Shown in pieces: positions 15,469 through 24,264 of a DNA stretch of 64,000 nucleotides. The stretch comes from Bordetella petrii (GTDB lineage: Bacteria; Pseudomonadota; Gammaproteobacteria; Burkholderiales; Burkholderiaceae_B): NCBI RefSeq assembly GCF_000067205.1, contig NC_010170.1, positions 2,170,001 to 2,234,000 of the forward strand. The letters are read 5' to 3'. The position numbers were made by a program, and so were the translations under genes. Numbering within the stretch: the first letter of the stretch is position 1; each line of letters opens with the position of its first letter. Below the pieces are notes generated by a model. It worked only from the letters and a program-made list of their open reading frames with translations. It made no database searches and was not told the origin of the DNA.

Positions 15469-16209
15469 TTACAGCACCTGGGCCAGATGCGATTCGGCGG
15501 GCAAGTGGTGCCATGCGTCTTCTTTCAGGCGGGCCCGGATGCGCGCCGTGGCCTGGCTGCGCAACTGGCAGACGCGCGCCTCGGTAACTTCCAGCACCGC
15601 GCCGATCTCTTTCAGGTTGAGTCCCTGTTCGTAGCACAGCGACAACACCAGCTTTTCGCGTTCCGGCAGGGTTTCGATGGCATTGACCAGGGCGCGGCGC
15701 AGGTCGCCCGTCAGCAGGGCGTCCAGCGGATCGCCGCCGCTGTCCGCAGGCACGTCGCGCCAGCCTCGCTCGTCGGGGTCGTTCGAGCCGATGTCGTCGT
15801 AGTGCAGGATCTGGATGCCGCGGGCGTCGTTCAGCATGGCCTGATATTCGTCCAGCGGCAATTCCAGCTCGTCGGCGATCTCGCTCTCGGAGGGCGGGCG
15901 CATCAGTTCATGTTCTTTGCGCTGGATGGCGGCTTCGATGCGCTTGCCCTTGCTGCGCACGCTGCGGGGCAGCCAGTCCTGGCTGCGCAGTTCATCCAGC
16001 ATGGCGCCGCGAATGCGGGCCGTGGCATAGGTTTCGAACTGGGCGTCGGGCGTTTCCTGGTAGCGCCGGGCGGCGTCCAGCAGCCCGATCATGCCGGCCT
16101 GAATCAGGTCGTCGAGCTGGACGCTGGCGGGCAGGCGCGCCAACAGTTGCAGCGCCAGCTTGCGGACGAGCGGCGCGTACCGGACCAGGCTGTCATCGGC
16201 GTAGGGCAT
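15469..16209 (-). CDS. fliA: flagellar sigma factor sigma-28
   Basis: A 246-residue sigma-70 family factor that directs RNA polymerase to late flagellar promoters (fliC, flgK, flgM, chemotaxis genes). Region 2 includes LDDLIQAGMIGLLDAARRY and FETYATARIRGAMLDELRSQDW. Region 3 follows, and region 4 has LPEREKLVLSLCYEQGLNLKEIG with the VTEARVCQLRSQA recognition helix. The ATG at 16209 gives MPYADDSLV; a TTG 30 bp upstream is a less likely start. It is counter-oriented to flhDC across a 337-bp AT-rich region, and its anti-sigma factor is flgM at 36.5 kb. It is 154 bp upstream of fliC. Confidence 0.95.
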   Translation of the reverse strand: MPYADDSLVRYAPLVRKLALQLLARLPASVQLDDLIQAGMIGLLDAARRYQETPDAQFETYATARIRGAMLDELRSQDWLPRSVRSKGKRIEAAIQRKEHELMRPPSESEIADELELPLDEYQAMLNDARGIQILHYDDIGSNDPDERGWRDVPADSGGDPLDALLTGDLRRALVNAIETLPEREKLVLSLCYEQGLNLKEIGAVLEVTEARVCQLRSQATARIRARLKEDAWHHLPAESHLAQVL

Positions 16210-16546
16210 GCGTATCTGTCGACGTCTTGTTTCAAGCAAGAATTGTCGGCAAAGACGCTTGTTTCATTCGTATAAAAACGAAAGGTTTTAAGCGTTTGTT
16301 TACGAAATCCGCGCGAGATAAGGCCTTGAAATGTAACGTTACTGTATCTTTTATGCCAAATAACAAAAAATAATCCACATTTAGATATGAATGTCATAAA
16401 AATTGACACTTTGCATGGTAGATTGTATGCATATTGGTATGAGCGGATACATTTAGTATCCAGGCATGCTACGGGCCGAGGGGATCGGACCGATATGGCC
16501 GGCGCCGAAAAAGTGCCGGTATTACAAGTCTTTAGGAGCCACAAGC
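16210..16546. promoter_or_regulatory. AT-rich fliA/flhDC divergent regulatory region
   Basis: 337 bp without a gene, far richer in A+T than anything else in the flagellar block (especially 16260-16450). It must hold the promoters of both the fliA operon and the flhDC master operon. In Bordetella the flhDC homologues (frlAB) are repressed by BvgAS, so binding sites for such a regulator would be sought here; I could not assign one by eye. A weak FliA-like match for fliA autoregulation (GCCGACAA on the minus strand at 16250-16243) has a poor -35. Confidence 0.7.
16403..16431 (+). promoter_or_regulatory. candidate flhDC promoter
   Basis: A perfect -35 TTGACA (16403-16408) is followed after 17 bp by TATGCA (16426-16431), three of six to the -10 consensus. 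It would give a leader of roughly 110 bases before the flhD GTG. A perfect -35 with a poor -10 would suit an activator- or repressor-controlled master operon. Confidence 0.45.
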
Positions 16547-16870
16547 GTGAATACAGCGGATAGTTCTTTGCTCGCCGATATTCGAGAAGTCAACTTGTCA
16601 TATCTGCTGCTGGCCCAGCGGATGCTGCGCGACGATTACGCTGCGTCGATGTTTCGCCTGGGTTTCAGCAACGAAGTGGCCGATATCCTGATGCGCCTGT
16701 CGCCGGCGCAGCTGGTCAAGCTGGCCGGGTCGAGCTCGCTGCTGTGCCGTTTCCGCTTTGACGACTATAGCCTGCTGTCGGCACTGACGCAGGATGTGCT
16801 GGGCGGGGCGCTGCAACAGGCCCATGCCACGATCTTGTTGGCCAAGCAGCCGGTCGAGCAGTTGGCCTGA
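16547..16870 (+). CDS. flhD: flagellar master regulator FlhD
   Basis: A 107-residue subunit of the FlhD4C2 activator that turns on class II flagellar operons; the Bordetella name is FrlA. It is all-helical, with [20 protein letters not shown] at the N-terminus and the [14 protein letters not shown] segment near residue 65, as in the family. Translation starts at GTG 16547, preceded by AGGAG with 8-bp spacing. The longer in-frame start upstream has no Shine-Dalgarno sequence and adds residues not found in the family. The stop overlaps the flhC ATG by one base (TGATG). Confidence 0.93.
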
Positions 16871-17475
16871 TGTCCCGCGCTGCCATGGCTACAAGAAGCG
16901 TGTCGCAGGAGGCGGACGACATCCTCCTGGCCAGTTCCATGATTTCGTTGGGCGCGCGCCTGCAGGTGCTGGAAGCCGAGACTTGCCTGAGCCACGACCG
17001 GCTGTCGCGGCTGTATCGCGAGATTCGCGGCTGCTCGCCACCCAAGGGCATGCTGCCGTTTTCGGTGGACTGGTTCATGACCTGGCTGCCCAACATTCAC
17101 TCCTCGCTGTTCTACAACGTGTACTCGTTTCTGAACGCGCACACGGCCAGCCGCGGCATTCGGGCCACCATCGACGCGTACCGCCTTTACCTGGAGCACG
17201 CGGGCGTGGAAAACCAGGCCGAGGAGCCCGTGCTGAGCTTCACGCGGGCCTGGATGCTGGTCAGGTTCTTCGACAGCGGCATGCTGCAGCTGTCGCCTTG
17301 CCGCCAGTGCGGCGGGCATTTCATTGCGCATGCGCACGATCCGCAGGGGGACTTCATCTGCGCGATCTGCCGTCCGCCGCCACGCGCCGGCAAGACTCGC
17401 GCGGCGGCCAAGGCGCGCGCCGGCCAGCGCCCGGCGGCGCCGGCGGCGGCCGCCGCAGCGGCGGCCAGGGCCTGA
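16870..17475 (+). CDS. flhC: flagellar master regulator FlhC
   Basis: A 201-residue DNA-binding subunit of FlhD4C2 (Bordetella FrlB). The zinc site is visible as C144, C147, C164 and C167 (SPCRQCGGHF and DFICAICRPP). The helical core includes LYREIRGCSPPKGMLPFS. The C-terminal 30 residues are Ala/Arg-rich and low complexity (AAAKARAGQRPAAPAAAAAA), a tail beyond the conserved fold. It is coupled to flhD by overlap. Followed after 114 bp by motA. Confidence 0.95.
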   Translation: MSRAAMATRSVSQEADDILLASSMISLGARLQVLEAETCLSHDRLSRLYREIRGCSPPKGMLPFSVDWFMTWLPNIHSSLFYNVYSFLNAHTASRGIRATIDAYRLYLEHAGVENQAEEPVLSFTRAWMLVRFFDSGMLQLSPCRQCGGHFIAHAHDPQGDFICAICRPPPRAGKTRAAAKARAGQRPAAPAAAAAAAARA

Positions 17476-17589
17476 ACGCGGCCCAAACAGCTCAAAAGCC
17501 CCTGAAAACCCCCCGTAACCCGTGTTTTTACAACCGGGTGCGCGGGGGATCATTGTCGCCAACTCTAGACTCGATGGCAGAGGCCCGAT

Positions 17590-18465
17590 GTGTTGATTGT
17601 TATTGGTTATGCGGTGGTGCTCGTCGCGGTGATCGGCAGCTTTGCCGCGTTGGGCGGGCACATGGGGGCGCTGTATCAGCCGTTCGAGCTGACGCTCATT
17701 GCGGGCGGCGCGCTGGGCGCGTTCCTGGCGGGCAACAGCCGTAAATCGCTGGCCCTGATGCGGCGGGCGCTGCCGCAGGCTATCAAGGGAGCTCCGTACA
17801 GCAAAGAGGTGTACATGGAGCTGATGGCGCTGCTGTACGTGCTGCTGAACAAGGCGCGGCGCGAAGGCCTGATGGCGATCGAATCGCACATCGAAGACCC
17901 GGACGCCAGCGCCATCTTCAGCGAGTATCCGCGCATCCGGCAGGATGACAAGCTGATGGAGTTCATCACCGATTACCTGCGCATCATGATCAGCGGCAAC
18001 ATGAGCTCGTTCGAGATCGAGACGCTGATGGACGAGGAAATCGAAACCTATCGCCATGAGCGCGAAGTGCCCAGCCATTCGCTGCAGCAGATGGCGGACG
18101 GGCTGCCCGCCTTCGGCATTGTGGCGGCCGTGCTGGGGGTGATCAAGGCGCTGGGCGCGGTGGATCAGCCGGCTGCGGTGCTTGGCGACCTGATCTCGAA
18201 AGCCATGGTGGGCACTTTCCTGGGGGTGCTGCTGGCTTACGGCTTCGTGGCGCCGCTGGCCTCGCGTCTGGATCGGCGCACGTCGGAGTCGGTGAAGGTG
18301 CTGGAGTGCATCAAGGTGACGCTGCTGGCCAGCATGAACGGTTATCCCCCGCAGCTGGCCGTGGAATTCGGCCGCAAAGTGTTGTTCTCGACCGTGCGCC
18401 CCTCGTTCGGCGAGCTGGAAGAGCACGTGCGCCAGGCCAAGTCCGCCGCCACCGGCCGCGCCTGA
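17590..18465 (+). CDS. motA: flagellar motor stator protein MotA
   Basis: A 291-residue inner-membrane protein of the proton-driven stator. Four membrane segments lie at about 2-20, 33-50, 170-190 and 205-225. The cytoplasmic loop carries R90 and E98 (NKARREGLMAIESH), the residues that contact FliG in enteric MotA. Starts at GTG 17590; the ATG two bases earlier is out of frame and hits a stop at once. The 17476-17589 gap has only a weak FliA-like promoter match. motB follows 12 bp downstream. Confidence 0.95.
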   Translation: MLIVIGYAVVLVAVIGSFAALGGHMGALYQPFELTLIAGGALGAFLAGNSRKSLALMRRALPQAIKGAPYSKEVYMELMALLYVLLNKARREGLMAIESHIEDPDASAIFSEYPRIRQDDKLMEFITDYLRIMISGNMSSFEIETLMDEEIETYRHEREVPSHSLQQMADGLPAFGIVAAVLGVIKALGAVDQPAAVLGDLISKAMVGTFLGVLLAYGFVAPLASRLDRRTSESVKVLECIKVTLLASMNGYPPQLAVEFGRKVLFSTVRPSFGELEEHVRQAKSAATGRA

Positions 18466-18477
18466 CGGGGCGGCCAG

Positions 18478-19416
18478 ATGAGTTCGCTGAACAATCACCG
18501 GGTAGTGATTCGCCGCAAGCGGGGGGGGAGCCGCCCGCACCACGGCGGCAGTTGGAAGATCGCCTACGCGGATTTCATCACCGCCATGATGGCGTTTTTC
18601 CTGGTGATGTGGCTGATATCCATTGTGCCCAAGGAAGAGCTGCGCGGCCTGGCCGAATATTTCCGGATGCCGTTGCGCGTGGCGCTGACGGGCGGGCCGA
18701 ACTATTCGGCCGAGACCAGCGCCATTCCAGGCGGCGGCAGCGACCCGCTGCGCGACGAGGGCGAGGTGCGCAAGTCCGATGGCAGCCGGGTGCAGTCCCA
18801 GGTGCAGTCCGACGCCGAGCGGCGCGACCGCCATGCGCTGGAGCGCCTGAAGCGCCGGTTGGATTCGATGCTGGAGGAGAACCCGGTGTTGAAGAACTTC
18901 CGGCCCCAGCTGCTGATCGACATGACCACGGAAGGGCTGCGCATCCAGATCGTCGATAACCAGAAACGGCCGATGTTCGCCACCGGCAGCGCCGAGGTGC
19001 AGCCGTATATGCGCGACATCCTGCGCGAGCTGGGCCCGGTGCTCAATGAGCTGCCGAACAAGATCAGCATCGCCGGGCATACGGACGCGACGCAGTACGC
19101 CCGTGGCGAGCGCGCGTATAGCAACTGGGAGTTGTCCGCCGACCGAGCCAACGCCTCGCGCCAGGAACTGGTGGCGGGCGGCATGGCCGAAGGCAAGCTG
19201 ATGCGCATCCAGGGGCTGTCGTCCAGCATGAGCCTGGTTAAAGATGACCCGTATGCGGCCGTTAACCGTCGTATCAGCCTGGTGGTGCTGAATCGGCGCA
19301 CCCAGCAGCAGATCGAGCAGGAGAATGCGGCGGCGGCGGACCTGAGTGTGCGCGGCGCCAGGGAAGTGAGCGAGTCCGTGGGGGCGCAGCCCCCGGCAAG
19401 CGAGGCGGCAAGGTAG
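18478..19416 (+). CDS. motB: flagellar motor stator protein MotB
   Basis: A 312-residue partner of MotA that anchors the stator to peptidoglycan. A basic cytoplasmic N-terminus leads into one membrane helix with the proton-binding Asp32 (KIAYADFITAMMAFFLVMWL). A flexible periplasmic linker with a plug region follows (about 55-130). The OmpA-like peptidoglycan-binding domain is at about 150-270 (ISIAGHTDATQYARGE, then ELVAGGMAEGKLMRIQGLSS). Length and residues are normal, so the stator itself should be functional. Confidence 0.95.
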   Translation: MSSLNNHRVVIRRKRGGSRPHHGGSWKIAYADFITAMMAFFLVMWLISIVPKEELRGLAEYFRMPLRVALTGGPNYSAETSAIPGGGSDPLRDEGEVRKSDGSRVQSQVQSDAERRDRHALERLKRRLDSMLEENPVLKNFRPQLLIDMTTEGLRIQIVDNQKRPMFATGSAEVQPYMRDILRELGPVLNELPNKISIAGHTDATQYARGERAYSNWELSADRANASRQELVAGGMAEGKLMRIQGLSSSMSLVKDDPYAAVNRRISLVVLNRRTQQQIEQENAAAADLSVRGAREVSESVGAQPPASEAAR

Positions 19417-19418
19417 TC

Positions 19419-19799
19419 ATGACGGCAACGATATTGGTGGCGGACGATTCGGCAACGATGCGCATGATCGTCCAGGCGACGCTGACCGAGGCAGGCTGGC
19501 GCGTATTGACGGCCGGCAACGGTCAACAGGCGCTTGAACTGGCGCGCGGCAATCGCGTCGACATGCTGGTCAGCGACTGGAACATGCCCGTCATGGGCGG
19601 GCTGGCGCTGATCCAGGGCTTGCGCGGCGAGCCCGGCTATCAAGACCTGCCCGTACTGGTGTTGACCACCGAAGATGACGTGCAGAGCAAAGACGCGGCG
19701 CGTGGCCTGGGAGTATGCGGCTGGCTGAACAAGCCGCTGGATCCCGGCGTGCTGGTGGAATTGGCCTCGGAACTGCTCGGCGAGCAGCCCGCGGCCTGA
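19419..19799 (+). CDS. CheY-like single-domain response regulator (first copy)
   Basis: A 126-residue receiver domain with the acidic pair D9/D10 (VADDSAT), the phospho-acceptor D53 (LVSDWNMPVMGG), T83/T84 and K105 (LNKPLD). All phosphorylation residues are present and there is no output domain. It starts 2 bp after the motB stop and precedes cheA by 28 bp. A second, more canonical CheY is encoded at 26.2 kb, so this one may be a phosphate sink or a modulating CheY rather than the switch ligand. That division of labour is inference. Confidence 0.88.
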   Translation: MTATILVADDSATMRMIVQATLTEAGWRVLTAGNGQQALELARGNRVDMLVSDWNMPVMGGLALIQGLRGEPGYQDLPVLVLTTEDDVQSKDAARGLGVCGWLNKPLDPGVLVELASELLGEQPAA

Positions 19800-19827
19800 G
19801 CAAGTTTGAAAGGAAGGCATACGTTCT

Positions 19828-21936
19828 ATGAGCAGCGGCCTGGATCTCAGTCAGTTCTACGAGACATTCTTCGACGAGGCGGATGAGCTGCTTGCCGAGA
19901 TGGAGCAGTTGCTGTTGCAACTGGATGTCGAGTCGCCGGATATCGAGCAGTTGAACGCGATTTTCCGCGCCGCGCATTCCATCAAGGGCGGCGCGGCCAC
20001 GTTCGGGTGCTTCCAGCACCTGGCGGGCACGACCCATCTGCTGGAAAACCTGCTGGATGAGATCCGGCGCGGCGAGATGGCGCTACGCGCCGATATGGTG
20101 GACATTTTCCTGGAAACGAAAGACGTGCTGAAGAGCCAACTGGACACTTATCGCGCCGCGCAAGAGCCCGACGAGGCGGTGTACGAACGGATCTGCGCGA
20201 TATTGCGCCAGCTGGCCCAGGAACACGGTTCGGCGGCCGTGACGGCACACGAGCCAGCCGCGCCGGTGGCGCCCGTGGAGCCGCCGGCTGCCGCCCCCGA
20301 GGCTGCCGAGCCCGCCGCGCCCGCGCCTACCGGCCAAGCGCAGGCGGCAGCCCAGGACGACAGCCTGCCGTTCCGGGTGCGTATTGCCCGGGTCGCCGAC
20401 AAGGATGCCCAGTCGCTGCTGGAAGAGATGGGCAACCTGGGCAAAGTGGTGGCCCATGACCGCGCCGACGGCGGATTGACGGTTTGGGTGGACAGCACTT
20501 GCTCGGCCGACGACATCGAAGCGGTGTGCTGCTTTATTGTCGATGCCGACCAGCTGGCGGTGGGGCGCGCCGCCGCGCCGCAGGCCGACGACGCCGTCGA
20601 GCAATTCGCGCAGGCCGCCGCGGGTTTTGCCGCGCAGGCGGCGGACGCGCCGGCCTCGGCCCCGACGTCCGCGGCCAGCCCGGCGGCTGCGTCCACGCCC
20701 ACCAGGCAGGCGCGCGCCGCGGCCGCCGCGCCCGCAGGCGACAAAGAATCCACGTCGATCCGCGTCGGGGTCGAGAAGGTCGATCAGGTCATCAACCTGG
20801 TGGGCGAACTGGTGATCACCCAGGCCATGCTGGCGCAGACGGCCTCGGGCCTGGACCCGGTCTTGCACGACCGGCTGCTCAACGGCATGGAGCAGCTCGA
20901 GCGCAACGCGCGCGACCTGCAGGAAGCGGTGATGTCGATCCGCATGATGCCAATGGACTACGTGTTCAGCCGCTTTCCGCGCGTGGTGCGCGACATCGCG
21001 GTGAAGATGGGCAAGCAGATCGAACTGCAGACGTACGGGCGCGCCACCGAGCTGGACAAGAGTCTGATCGAGCGCATTATCGATCCGTTGACGCACCTGG
21101 TGCGCAACAGCCTGGACCACGGCATCGAGACGCCGGAAAAGCGCATTGCCGCCGGTAAAGACCCGGTGGGCCAGCTGATTTTGTCGGCCGAACACAACGG
21201 CGGCAACATCGTGATCGAGGTCAGCGACGACGGCGCGGGCTTGAACCGCGACAAGATCCTGAAGAAGGCCATTGCGCAGGGCTTGCCCGTCAGCGAGAAC
21301 ACGCCCGACGAAGAAGTGTGGCAGTTGATCTTCGCGCCCGGCTTTTCCACGGCGGAGCAGGTAACCGATATCTCCGGGCGCGGGGTCGGCATGGACGTAG
21401 TGCGGCGCAACATCCAGGATATGGGCGGTCATGTGCAGCTGTCGTGCGTACCCGGCGAGGGCACTACCACCCGCATCGTGCTGCCGTTGACGCTGGCCAT
21501 CCTGGACGGGATGTCGGTGCGGGTGGGCGACGAGACTTTCATCCTGCCCTTGAACCACGTCACCGAATCGCTGCAGCCCAGCGATGACCAGATGTACTCG
21601 GTGGCGGGCGATGAACGCGTGATGCAGGTGCGCGGCGAATACCTGCCGCTGGTGGAGCTGCACCGGGTGTTCGGGGTTGAGAACGCCCAGACCGACCCCA
21701 CGCAGGCCATTGCCGTGATCATGCAGGCGGAGGACCGCCGCTTTGCCTTGCTGGTGGATCACCTGGTGGGGCAGCATCAAGTGGTGGTGAAGAACCTGGA
21801 ATCCAACTACAGAAAAGTGCCGGGCGTATCGGCCGCCACCATCCTGGGCGATGGCAGCGTGGCGCTGATTGTCGACGTGTTCGCGCTGGCGCGGGCGAAC
21901 CGCGAGAAATGGGCGCAGCCCGAACTCACACATTGA
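19828..21936 (+). CDS. cheA: chemotaxis histidine kinase CheA
   Basis: A 702-residue kinase. The P1 Hpt domain has the phosphorylated His50 in FRAAHSIKGGAATFG. An Ala/Pro-rich linker (about 145-175) and a P2-like region follow (about 185-245), then a second Ala-rich linker. P3 dimerisation follows. The P4 ATPase domain has HLVRNSLDHGIE (N box), SDDGAGLN (G1) and GRGVGMDVV (G2). P5, the CheW-like regulatory domain, fills about 565-695. It phosphorylates the CheY proteins and CheB. Operon order cheY-like/cheA/cheW/mcp/cheR/cheB/cheY/cheZ supports the role. Confidence 0.96.
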   Translation: MSSGLDLSQFYETFFDEADELLAEMEQLLLQLDVESPDIEQLNAIFRAAHSIKGGAATFGCFQHLAGTTHLLENLLDEIRRGEMALRADMVDIFLETKDVLKSQLDTYRAAQEPDEAVYERICAILRQLAQEHGSAAVTAHEPAAPVAPVEPPAAAPEAAEPAAPAPTGQAQAAAQDDSLPFRVRIARVADKDAQSLLEEMGNLGKVVAHDRADGGLTVWVDSTCSADDIEAVCCFIVDADQLAVGRAAAPQADDAVEQFAQAAAGFAAQAADAPASAPTSAASPAAASTPTRQARAAAAAPAGDKESTSIRVGVEKVDQVINLVGELVITQAMLAQTASGLDPVLHDRLLNGMEQLERNARDLQEAVMSIRMMPMDYVFSRFPRVVRDIAVKMGKQIELQTYGRATELDKSLIERIIDPLTHLVRNSLDHGIETPEKRIAAGKDPVGQLILSAEHNGGNIVIEVSDDGAGLNRDKILKKAIAQGLPVSENTPDEEVWQLIFAPGFSTAEQVTDISGRGVGMDVVRRNIQDMGGHVQLSCVPGEGTTTRIVLPLTLAILDGMSVRVGDETFILPLNHVTESLQPSDDQMYSVAGDERVMQVRGEYLPLVELHRVFGVENAQTDPTQAIAVIMQAEDRRFALLVDHLVGQHQVVVKNLESNYRKVPGVSAATILGDGSVALIVDVFALARANREKWAQPELTH

Positions 21937-21949
21937 CGGAGAACCTTGT

Positions 21950-22450
21950 ATGGCAGTCAAACCTCAAGCGCAGGCCGCGCGCGTCGAAGATGTCGGCAGT
22001 GAGTTCCTGGTATTCACGCTGGGCGAGGAAGAGTACGGCATCGACATCCTGAAAGTGCAGGAAATCCGCGGCTACGACGCGGCCGCCGTCACGCGCATCG
22101 CGAACGTGCCATCGTTCATCAAAGGCGTGACGAACCTGCGCGGCATCATCGTGCCCATCGTGGACTTGCGCATCAAGTTCAAGCTGGGCAGCGTCGAATA
22201 CAACGAACAGACCGTGGTCATCATCCTGAACCTGGACCACCGCGTGGTGGGCATTGTGGTCGATGGCGTGTCGGACGTGTTGATGCTGGCCGCCTCGCAG
22301 GTGCGCGCGGCGCCGGAGTTCGGCGCCACGCTGTCTACCGAATACCTGACCGGGCTGGGCACGATCGACGACCGCATGCTGATCCTGGTGGATATTGAGA
22401 AACTGATGACCAGCGAAGAAATGGCGCTGGTGGAAAAGGTTGCAGCCTAG
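21950..22450 (+). CDS. cheW: chemotaxis coupling protein CheW
   Basis: A 166-residue adaptor linking receptors to CheA. The two SH3-like subdomains are recognisable from EFLVFTLGEEEYGIDILKV, VTNLRGIIVPIVDLRIKF and GIVVDGVSDVL. The ATG at 21950 sits after GGAGAA and gives the usual length; the long in-frame upstream extension overlaps cheA and is rejected. It lies 13 bp after cheA. Confidence 0.95.
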   Translation: MAVKPQAQAARVEDVGSEFLVFTLGEEEYGIDILKVQEIRGYDAAAVTRIANVPSFIKGVTNLRGIIVPIVDLRIKFKLGSVEYNEQTVVIILNLDHRVVGIVVDGVSDVLMLAASQVRAAPEFGATLSTEYLTGLGTIDDRMLILVDIEKLMTSEEMALVEKVAA

Positions 22451-22533
22451 GGTAAACAGGCCCCGCCGCGCGCGGCCCGCGGGGGGCCGCAGCGCCCCGG
22501 GGCAGCCGTTGGAAACAGTTGGGGGGTTTTGTC

Positions 22534-24255
22534 ATGCGCAAGTTCCTGGTCAACATGAAAATACGCACCAGCCTGCTTGGCGTATTGGCGTTTTTTTCGC
22601 TGATGCTGGTGATCGGAGCCGCCTTGGGCGTGCTGTCGCTGCGCGTCAGCAATGGCACGCTGGCCAGCATTCGCCAGACGCAGGACGTGGGCGATGCGTT
22701 GACGCGCGTGGCCAATAGCTACAAAGACGTCGTCAACGGCCTGGCCCGCACGGCGAATGCGCATTACAACGATATCGTACGTAGCATTGGCCAGCCCGTG
22801 GCGGTGTCGCAGGGGCTGGGCGCAGAGGCCGCGGGCCTGCTGCAGCGCGCCAACGCGGCGATGAACCGCGCCCAGACCGAGTTTGAGTATTACAAGAAAC
22901 TGCCACGCCCGGAAGGCGCGCAAGAAAGCCTGGACGAGATCGACGCGGCATACGCCGCGCTGATGCAGCGGGGCGTCGCGCCCCTGTTCGGCCTGCTCGA
23001 GCGCGGCGACATGGTTTCGTATCAGAAGCAGGCGCGTGCGGTGCACGATGCCGCCGAAGGCCGTTTTTCGCGCGCATTGGAAGGCTTCGACTTCTGGCGG
23101 GCCAGCCAGTTGCAGGATGAGTACGTGCTGGCCACCCAACGCTACCAGGGCGTGTTGATCGCCGTGGCCGTGGGCGGGACCATGGCGGCGCTGCTGGTCT
23201 TCAGTACCTATCTGTTTCTGCGCCGTCGGGTACTGCAGCCGTTGCAGGAAGCCGGCCGGCACTTTGATCGCATGGCCGCGGGCGACCTGACGGCGCGGGT
23301 CGAGGTGCGCAACAGCAATGAAATCGGCCAACTGTTCTCGGCGTTAAAGCGCATGCAGGAGAACCTGGCGCGCACGGTGTCGCAGGTGCGCCGCGGGGTG
23401 GACGAGATCAACGTGGGTTCGCGCGAGATTTCGGCGGGCAACACCGACCTGAGCAGCCGTACCGAACAACAGGCGGCGTCGCTGGAAGAGACGGCGGCGT
23501 CGATGGAAGAGCTGGCCTCGACGGTCAAGCAGAACGCCGACAACGCGCGCCAGGCGAATCAGCTGGCGGCCAGCGCCTCGGACGTGGCCGAGCGCGGCGG
23601 AGCGGCGGTCTCGGAAGTGGTGAGCACGATGGAAGGGATTTCGGCGAGCTCGCGCAAGATTTCCGAGATTGTGTCGGTGATTGACGGGATCGCGTTCCAG
23701 ACGAACATTCTGGCGCTGAACGCGGCGGTGGAAGCGGCGCGCGCGGGCGAGCAGGGCAAGGGCTTTGCGGTGGTGGCGGGCGAAGTGCGCTCGCTGGCGC
23801 AGCGCAGCGCGCAGGCGGCCAAGGAAATCAAGGTGCTGATCGAGGACTCGGTGAGCAAGGTGGGCACGGGTTCGCAGCAGGTGGAGCGGGCCGGTGCGAC
23901 GATGCAAGAGATCGTGGCGTCGGTCAAGCGGGTGACGGACATCATGGGCGAGATTTCGGCGGCCTCGGAAGAGCAGTCGGGCGGGATCGACCAGGTGAAC
24001 CGCGCGGTGTCGCAGATGGATGAAGTGACGCAGCAGAACGCGGCGCTGGTGGAAGAGGCGGCCGCGGCGGCGGGCTCGCTGCAAGAGCAGGCGCAGCAGC
24101 TGGCCGAGGCGGTGGCGGTGTTCAAGATCAACGCCGGCGAAGTCATCGAAGTGCCGGCGCGCCAGCTCGACGGCGCTCGCGCGGTGCGCGAGGCGTTGCG
24201 CCAGCCCGGGCATGAGCACGATCCGGCCGCGCCGGGCGCGCTCGCGTTGCAATAG
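22534..24255 (+). CDS. methyl-accepting chemotaxis protein (Tar/Tsr type), copy 1
   Basis: A 573-residue transmembrane receptor. TM1 is at about 13-35. The periplasmic four-helix-bundle ligand domain spans about 36-205, and TM2 about 208-230. HAMP follows (about 232-285). The signalling coiled coil has its tip at IDGIAFQTNILALNAAVEAARAG. From about residue 248 onward it is encoded by the 884-bp segment shared with the mcp genes at 49.4 and 51.9 kb. The C-terminus ends in ALALQ and has no CheR-docking pentapeptide. The ATG at 22534 follows a GGGGGG site; the periplasmic ligand is unknown. It sits between cheW and cheR like tsr/tar in enteric operons. Confidence 0.93.
   Translation: MRKFLVNMKIRTSLLGVLAFFSLMLVIGAALGVLSLRVSNGTLASIRQTQDVGDALTRVANSYKDVVNGLARTANAHYNDIVRSIGQPVAVSQGLGAEAAGLLQRANAAMNRAQTEFEYYKKLPRPEGAQESLDEIDAAYAALMQRGVAPLFGLLERGDMVSYQKQARAVHDAAEGRFSRALEGFDFWRASQLQDEYVLATQRYQGVLIAVAVGGTMAALLVFSTYLFLRRRVLQPLQEAGRHFDRMAAGDLTARVEVRNSNEIGQLFSALKRMQENLARTVSQVRRGVDEINVGSREISAGNTDLSSRTEQQAASLEETAASMEELASTVKQNADNARQANQLAASASDVAERGGAAVSEVVSTMEGISASSRKISEIVSVIDGIAFQTNILALNAAVEAARAGEQGKGFAVVAGEVRSLAQRSAQAAKEIKVLIEDSVSKVGTGSQQVERAGATMQEIVASVKRVTDIMGEISAASEEQSGGIDQVNRAVSQMDEVTQQNAALVEEAAAAAGSLQEQAQQLAEAVAVFKINAGEVIEVPARQLDGARAVREALRQPGHEHDPAAPGALALQ
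23275..24158 (+). repeat. 884-bp HAMP/signalling cassette, copy A
   Basis: Begins at GCCGCGGGCGACCTGACGGC and ends at GAAGTGCCGGC. It has the same length as the cassettes at 50046-50929 and 52663-53546. By eye it differs from the third copy at only about seven positions. Outside these limits the three mcp genes are unrelated at DNA level. The identity extends through wobble positions, pointing to gene conversion. Confidence 0.92.
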
Positions 24256-24264
24256 TAGTCTGCC

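Noticed and set aside
16243..16266. Possible sigma-28 box for fliA autoregulation (GCCGACAA on the minus strand)
   Set aside because: The -10 is good but the -35 at the required distance is poor; mentioned only within the regulatory-region entry.
17493..17519. Possible sigma-28 promoter before motA (CAAAAGCC-N11-CCCGTAAC)
   Set aside because: The spacing is right but the -35 matches at only about three positions, well below the fliC, flgM and flgK boxes.
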